Below, one piece after another: positions 58,926 through 64,000 of a DNA stretch of 64,000 nt. A program made the position numbers and the translations under genes. The notes beneath the pieces were generated by a model that worked only from the letters and a program-made list of their open reading frames with translations, searched no databases and was not told the DNA's origin. Each line of letters starts with the position of its first letter. Position 1 is the first letter of the stretch. Source of the DNA: Amphimedon queenslandica (lineage: Eukaryota > Porifera > Demospongiae > Haplosclerida > Niphatidae); the NCBI RefSeq assembly GCF_000090795.2, contig NW_003546350.1, positions 179,287-243,286 of the forward strand, written 5' to 3'.

Positions 58926-61614
58926 TTAGTGTTTGTGTGGAGGTGAGTCATTATGAGATGAATCTGAAGAATAATGATGTCTCTTCCTGTCACTTGATCT
59001 CTTCTTACTCCTATACCTACATTTAATATATAAAATACATTTTACCCTCTCACTTTTTCTTGTGCTTCTTATGGCGTCGATCCTTCTCTATTATCTTCTG
59101 TAGCTTCTTCAACCGTTGTTCCTCTTCTTTCCTCTTTCTCTCTTTCTCTCTCAACTCAGCAGCCTCAAGAAGTAATGATGATTGTGATCAGTACAGTGTT
59201 AACCAAATGAGCAGGTTATACAATTACCATTATAATACCATAAGACACAGGGAGTTATTAGTGGTTAAATAACATTCCCCATATCAGCCAATGTTGAAGT
59301 GAAGAGTGAGAGAGAAAGAGAGAGAGAGAGAGAGATGAAGTAGGAATATGATTGATGTCATTGATCCATGGAGTAGTTGATGCCCCAATGGTTGTATATG
59401 GTGTTATTTTAAGAGGGAGAGATGACAATACATCACATGACACCAAGTCACATGACTAATGTGACACACCTTCTTTTCCAGTGCTGCTGTTAGCAGTGCT
59501 GCTCTAGTCTTGGCTGGTTCAGACTCAGGGTTGTCAGCCAAAGCTTCACGATAGCAACGTAGAGCAACCTTGAACTCACCTTGTCTTTCTAGCCTGTAGG
59601 TACATGTACATGTCATGTGATGATCATGAGACAGTCATGTGACTTACTCTCGCCCGTAAGCTGTCTGAGTCTCAACCAAGTACTTCTTTGCATTGGAGTG
59701 GGTGTGGTTTATGGTGAGAGCACTTTCGAAGTCTTTGATGGCTTTTTCATACTTTCCTTTGTTGGCATAACTGTAATAATGATAGTACATTATTATTATT
59801 TTATAATAATTATTATAATTACAGTGCTCCTCTAGCAACCATTGCTTCAACATTCTCTGTGTCAATTTCAAGAGCATAATTGAAATGTTTCAATGCATCT
59901 TCATATTGATGCTTTTTAAAGCATTCAACACCACTGGCAACACTAAAGAGAAGGAGAAAGAGGAAATGAATGTATAAATTGTTGATAATGTTTGTCATTA
60001 ATGATTACTGTGCAAAATGTACATACATGTACCACAGTATCAGAAACTTACGTATCCATAGACCATTTAGATCTTTGTGACTTCCTCAAAGAATCATAAT
60101 ATTCACCATCTTTAATTTCAGTCCTAAAGGGATATATTACATTAAAACTAATTCATATTTCTGATACTATAGTTCCCATTTCATTACAAGTATACTGTCT
60201 CTCACATGGAGATTGGTCTTAGAAAACTGAAGGATTGAGGAGAAGCAGTCGATAGTCCCAGGACTGACTTTAAATTATCAACACAAGACGGGTTTTTAAA
60301 ACCTGATGATCTTGTTAGTTTATCAATATAATCCGTAGGTTTGGGACTAGAGAGAGGGAGAGCAAAATTTTAAAACTGTGTGAAAATTGTTATACTTACA
60401 TCTTAGGAGGTAGTGGTACATCAATATCAATGTAACCCTGTGAATGCAGAAATTAGAAAAATTTATTTAAAGATCTAATTTTAATCAGAATTAGCTCAAA
60501 CTCAAAACATAACATAAGAACATGTATATGTATCAAAATAAATTATAAAAATGAAGGATTCTCTCCTTTTCATTTTTAACACAATTTCCTGTGCTACAGT
60601 ATCATGGTTTATTACTATTACACATTAATACACAATGTTTGGCTATTGTTAATGCTGTGCAGCTCCTATCCTTACCAGTTTAAGTTCAGTGTCATCAGTA
60701 CAAAAAGACACTTGAACAACACCAGCCTCTACTCCAAGTATCAAACCTAATGATATAATACATGGTATACATGTACATGTGCATATACACATGCATACAA
60801 ATGTACAAGTAATTATAGTGAATTTATAATTATGATTATAAATACCTAATTTACCTTGTACAACATCATCAATCTGATACTCTTTCAAAGCATCTTTAGC
60901 CTTTGCAGGGTCACTTGCTAAATTCTCAACCTTCACAAGACCCTACAGTTAAATTTATAACAACACAAGACCCGGCCCCCTCTGTATAGAGTCCAACCTT
61001 TATCCTAAGACCTGCTATTTCTCTTCTTACAGCAAGTAATAATGATGATGATGATGATGTTGATGGTAATAATTCAGTTAGTTCAATAGCTAGTCCATTA
61101 CTAGATACTTTACTGACAAAACCCTCAACTAACTGACCAGGAACCATTAACTAAAGAAGGCACAATACAATGAATGGGCAATTACTACATACATTTATCA
61201 CATTGAGACTAACTTGTAATGCTCTTTCAGTTCTATACGACACATCAATCATCATCTGATACTCAATTGGAGGGAAATCTCCATACATTACACCTGTTGT
61301 GATAAAGTAATATTAATTCTAATTAATAATTAATTAATTAATAATGATTCACTTGTATCCATTACACTACATGTATTTGTGGTTGAATGTGTTGAGTGAT
61401 TGTCGTAAGAACAGAGTCGATTCAGCAGGTCTTTATGTTTTTGAGTGAAATCAGTTACTTTATCAATAAATGGATCAGAAGGAGAGAGATCACGTGACTT
61501 CACATGTTGGCCTTCAGAGTCGTTCTTCTCTTCATTTGAATTGTAATTATAGTCAGACACGGGAGAAGAAAAGGAATAATAATTACTGCTACCTAATACT
61601 TCTTCCTCCATCAT
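58926..61614 (-). CDS. TTC14: TTC14-like protein (S1 domain plus TPR repeats)
   Basis: Human TTC14 has the same order: an N-terminal S1/OB RNA-binding fold, then TPRs, then a Lys/Ser-rich tail. Here MMEEEVLGSSNYYSF is followed by FIDKVTDFTQKHKDLLNRLC. The S1-like part has VPGQLVEGFVSKVSSNGLAI, then SSGFKNPSCVDNLKSVLGLS and LRKSQRSKWSM. TPRs follow (GVECFKKHQYEDALKHFNYA, YANKGKYEKAIKDFESALTI, GEFKVALRCYREALADNPES). The basic tail is KERKRKEEEQRLKKLQK, RRHKKHKKK, then SSDSSHNDSPPHKH. Probably nuclear and RNA-linked; the precise role is unknown. An intron carries a 186 bp-type repeat (60465-60600). Confidence 0.87.
60465..60600. repeat. Partial ~186 bp dispersed repeat (TTC14 intron)
   Basis: 'taatcagaattagctcaaac' and 'cataagaacatgtatatgta' identify it. 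The palindrome region is decayed (cctgtgctacagtatcatgg). Confidence 0.7.
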
Positions 61615-61839
61615 TAGATATAAGAATCAGCAGAGACTAGAATCAGCAAGTCACATTCAAAACTGTAATGTATCTGGTAGGTGACTAGGTGTGGCAGCTA
61701 TTAAAGCCCCACCCTTCTACGCAAGCATAATTTACAAGCCAAGTTGTTGTCGGTTGTTGTTCATTGTTAGCTTGTTCTATCTCTGGTTAGCTCCTGATTC
61801 AGGTCAGGATACACTAACTGCACTTATTCTAATGGAGCC
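61615..61839. promoter_or_regulatory. Divergent spacer TTC14 / death-domain gene
   Basis: 225 bp between divergent starts. An ATG at 61832, 8 bp before the proposed start and out of frame, opens a 12-codon frame that overlaps the main start and could lower its translation. Confidence 0.4.
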
Positions 61840-64000
61840 ATGGCTACTGGATCCAGTCAAACTTGTTTAGGTATGAACATTGAATCCGCCATTTTGATTT
61901 TGTTGTATATACAATGTATAAAATCCGCCAGACTATAAAATACTGTAAAATACCTAGGTTTTGATGATCTTGTTGATGTTCTGGACTTATTGAAGAGATG
62001 TGGTTTTCCTAATGCAAATTGGTATAACCTTGGACTGAGACTAGGACTTAGGAAGAGTACACTTGACGACATAGAAAAGAATCATCCTAATGATGTGTCT
62101 CGCTGTATGACAGAGTGTCTCTCCCAATGGCTACGTAGAGCTGATAATGTTGACAGTAGAGGAGGAGCCAACTTGGACTCACTGTCAGATGCTCTAGGAT
62201 CTATGAATGAAACTGCTGTAGCTGAGAAGTTAAGTGAGTCAACCATGTAACTACCGTGTATATATAATCGTTGTATTTTCTATCATAGAACATCAGGTTC
62301 TTATTAATATTTTTAATAATCGCCATACTGTCCTGTCTCAGTCTCTTTGTGATTCTGTTAGTATTGCTTGGTTACTTTATGGTGAACGTATGTTAACACA
62401 AGAAGCAGTTAGTAGAGTGGTGTCAGCTAGTCCCTCTATTCCTAATCAACGTGAGGCTCTATTAACTGCTGTGAAAGAAGCTGTTCAAACTGATCCCAAC
62501 AGTTTACATACATTTGCTAATGTATTGTGTACAATCAGTACTAATGTATCACTGGGACAAACTATACTGGATGATATTAGTGAGTTTGATGATGATAATA
62601 ATCACTACATCTTTTAAAATGTGGTGTTACTGAATGGCCATTCGAAATTAAATTCATAGTTCATAGTTTCTTATTACATAGATAAAGCAGATGTGGGTGG
62701 CCAGTATTATTCACTATTGTTAATATAAATTATGTGTATAGTTAATGAATATGTTCAATTATATGAGGTGAATGTACATGTGTGGGTAGGAAACATGAAT
62801 GTACTGTAGTAGTCTATTTAGTATATCATAACTAATGACAATTGTTTTTTTTTTTTCATTATGTGTTTAGGTAAGTATTTTCCTACTCCTGAAGTGGGTA
62901 TTGTTCCCGAGACTATTAAAGATTATGATGTAGTTCCACAAGGTAATAATTATTAATTAATTGATAATACGTTTGTTAATATTTATAGATAATACAAGTA
63001 CTGCCAATGAAGCCAAGCTACCAAGTAATACACAATCTGGTATGTATTACATTAATGCATGTACAAAAATAGTTTGTTTATTGTCTTTCTTTTGTAGGTA
63101 GTACGACTGATGCTGAAGTTAATAGTAATTCATCTTCACAACCATTATCACCTCAAGGTAGTATTTTGATTACATAGCTGCTGTTAATGAAACTATTTTT
63201 AGTTGAAGTACCTGTTCCTCAACATTTATTTGTGGAGTATAGCTCAATAAAAGCTTCTTACACAAGGATGTTGTATAATGTTTGCAAGATTTTAAAGAAG
63301 AAATTGGACGTTGATGACATTAAAGAGTTCCTCTCTTGTTACAGCACTTCTCTTAGTCAAAAAGTTGAACAGTGTTCAGATACTTCTAGCATCCTTCGTC
63401 ATGTTAAAGATGAGTGTTCACTGACTAATATTGAACTACTTCATAGCATAGTGGAGGAAATGGAGATCACTGAAGCAGAGGAACACATTGAGACATATAG
63501 AGCTGAGTTAAAGAAATTCTACGAATCAATCTCAGTTATTCTTTGCCTGGAAAAAAGATTTGACTCTGTTTCTCATCTTCAATGTCAAACAGCCACTTTT
63601 ATCTTTGACTGGAAGCCTGAGGAACATGTGCTGCAGGATATCAAGGGCATTTTATCAAAAGTGTCTGGTAAACTACTGGTCATTAAGTTTATAGGATCCT
63701 CCACTTCAATATGTGTCATTTGCTCCTTTCCTTTCTCTGATGTTGAGTTTACTGTATTGAGGATGATAGAGAGTATTCATATACTAATGGGACAAGGATT
63801 AAAGAAACTGACTATTGGTAACTTAACATTATGGAGGAGACAAGATGTTAGACAAAAGGTACATAATATGAATAATTGAATATTGTTTAATGAATATTGT
63901 ATTGTATAGGAACTAAAAGAAAAGGATCAAGACTTACTACAACACACTGAGGTCAGTTAATATAATCATTCCTTTTATTAGTTACATTATAGTACCTGCA
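61840..64000 (+). CDS. Death-domain protein with a second death-fold-like domain (3' end outside window)
   Basis: Exon 1 (61840-61870) encodes MATGSSQTCL; exon 2 starts at 61958. Residues ~11-100 are a death domain: FDDLVDVLDLLKRCGFPNAN, LGLRLGLRKSTLDDIEKNHP, RCMTECLSQWLRRAD and LSDALGSMNETAVAEKL. The next exon (62289-62580) is helical (ILINIFNNRHTVLSQSL-like start, ERMLTQEAVSRVVSASPS, HTFANVLCTISTNVSLGQTI) and looks like a CARD- or death-fold relative. Small Ser/Thr-rich linker exons follow, then a large exon (63204-63860) with a helical and alpha/beta region ending LTIGNLTLWRRQDVRQK. The gene continues past the window. It is probably an intracellular signalling adaptor; partners are unknown. 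Confidence 0.8.

Noticed and set aside
1-64000. Prokaryotic operons, CRISPR arrays, tRNA or rRNA genes
   Set aside because: Gene structure is eukaryotic throughout. Repeats are satellites, MITEs and microsatellites with no spacer pattern. No tRNA cloverleaf was recognised by eye, but a covariance-model scan was not possible.

Overview
The window reads as nuclear DNA of a marine sponge, most like the demosponge Amphimedon queenslandica. This is inferred from gene content and style, not from a database search. It is AT-rich and very compact. Genes have many short exons, introns are often 50-150 bp with GT/AG ends, and neighbouring starts are sometimes only about 100 bp apart. Introns carry many TACATG and ATT microsatellites. 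Animal genes (FANCI, attractin, AKTIP, Abraxas, NOP14, EXOC4, FAM136A) sit beside families typical of sponge genomes: death-domain proteins, caspase-like proteins, beta-helix multi-pass membrane proteins and intronless fibrinogen-related proteins. No rRNA, tRNA or CRISPR array is visible.

Layout. 1-5877 (-): SUPV3L1 mitochondrial helicase, 3' end outside the window, with an intronless fibrinogen-related gene (2791-4176, +) nested in one intron. 5976-6341 (+): TIMM8. 6493-8638 (-): Abraxas-family gene. 9146-15589 (+): EXOC4/Sec8. 16153-17211 and 18233-19454 (-): two tandem mitochondrial carriers. 19723-21299 (+): FAM136A with a satellite array in its last intron. 21515-22912 and 23249-24807 (+): tandem telobox-Myb genes. 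25190-26427 (+): caspase-like gene. 26551-28047 (-): AKTIP/FTS pseudo-E2. 28196-29644 and 29964-31412 (+): two more intronless fibrinogen-related genes. 31971-33350 (+): an intronless GH7 cellobiohydrolase. 33612-38552 (-): NOP14. 38762-43483 (-): a beta-helix, 8-TM receptor-like protein cut by an 832 bp hAT-like element. 43574-51203 (+): FANCI. 51501-58461 (+): attractin. 58926-61614 (-): TTC14. 61840->64000 (+): death-domain protein, 3' end outside the window.

How the genes work together. Six head-to-head pairs share short intergenic spacers that probably act as bidirectional promoters. Two of them pair mitochondrial genes (SUPV3L1/TIMM8 and carrier/FAM136A). DNA-damage genes (Abraxas family, FANCI) and candidate telomere-binding proteins are also present but not adjacent. 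The most unusual items are the GH7 cellulase in an animal gene context, the hAT insertion whose precise removal restores a 1293-residue reading frame, the mosaic similarity among the three fibrinogen-related genes, and one family of about 177-186 bp repeats found in the introns of most long genes, as single copies, dimers or satellite arrays.
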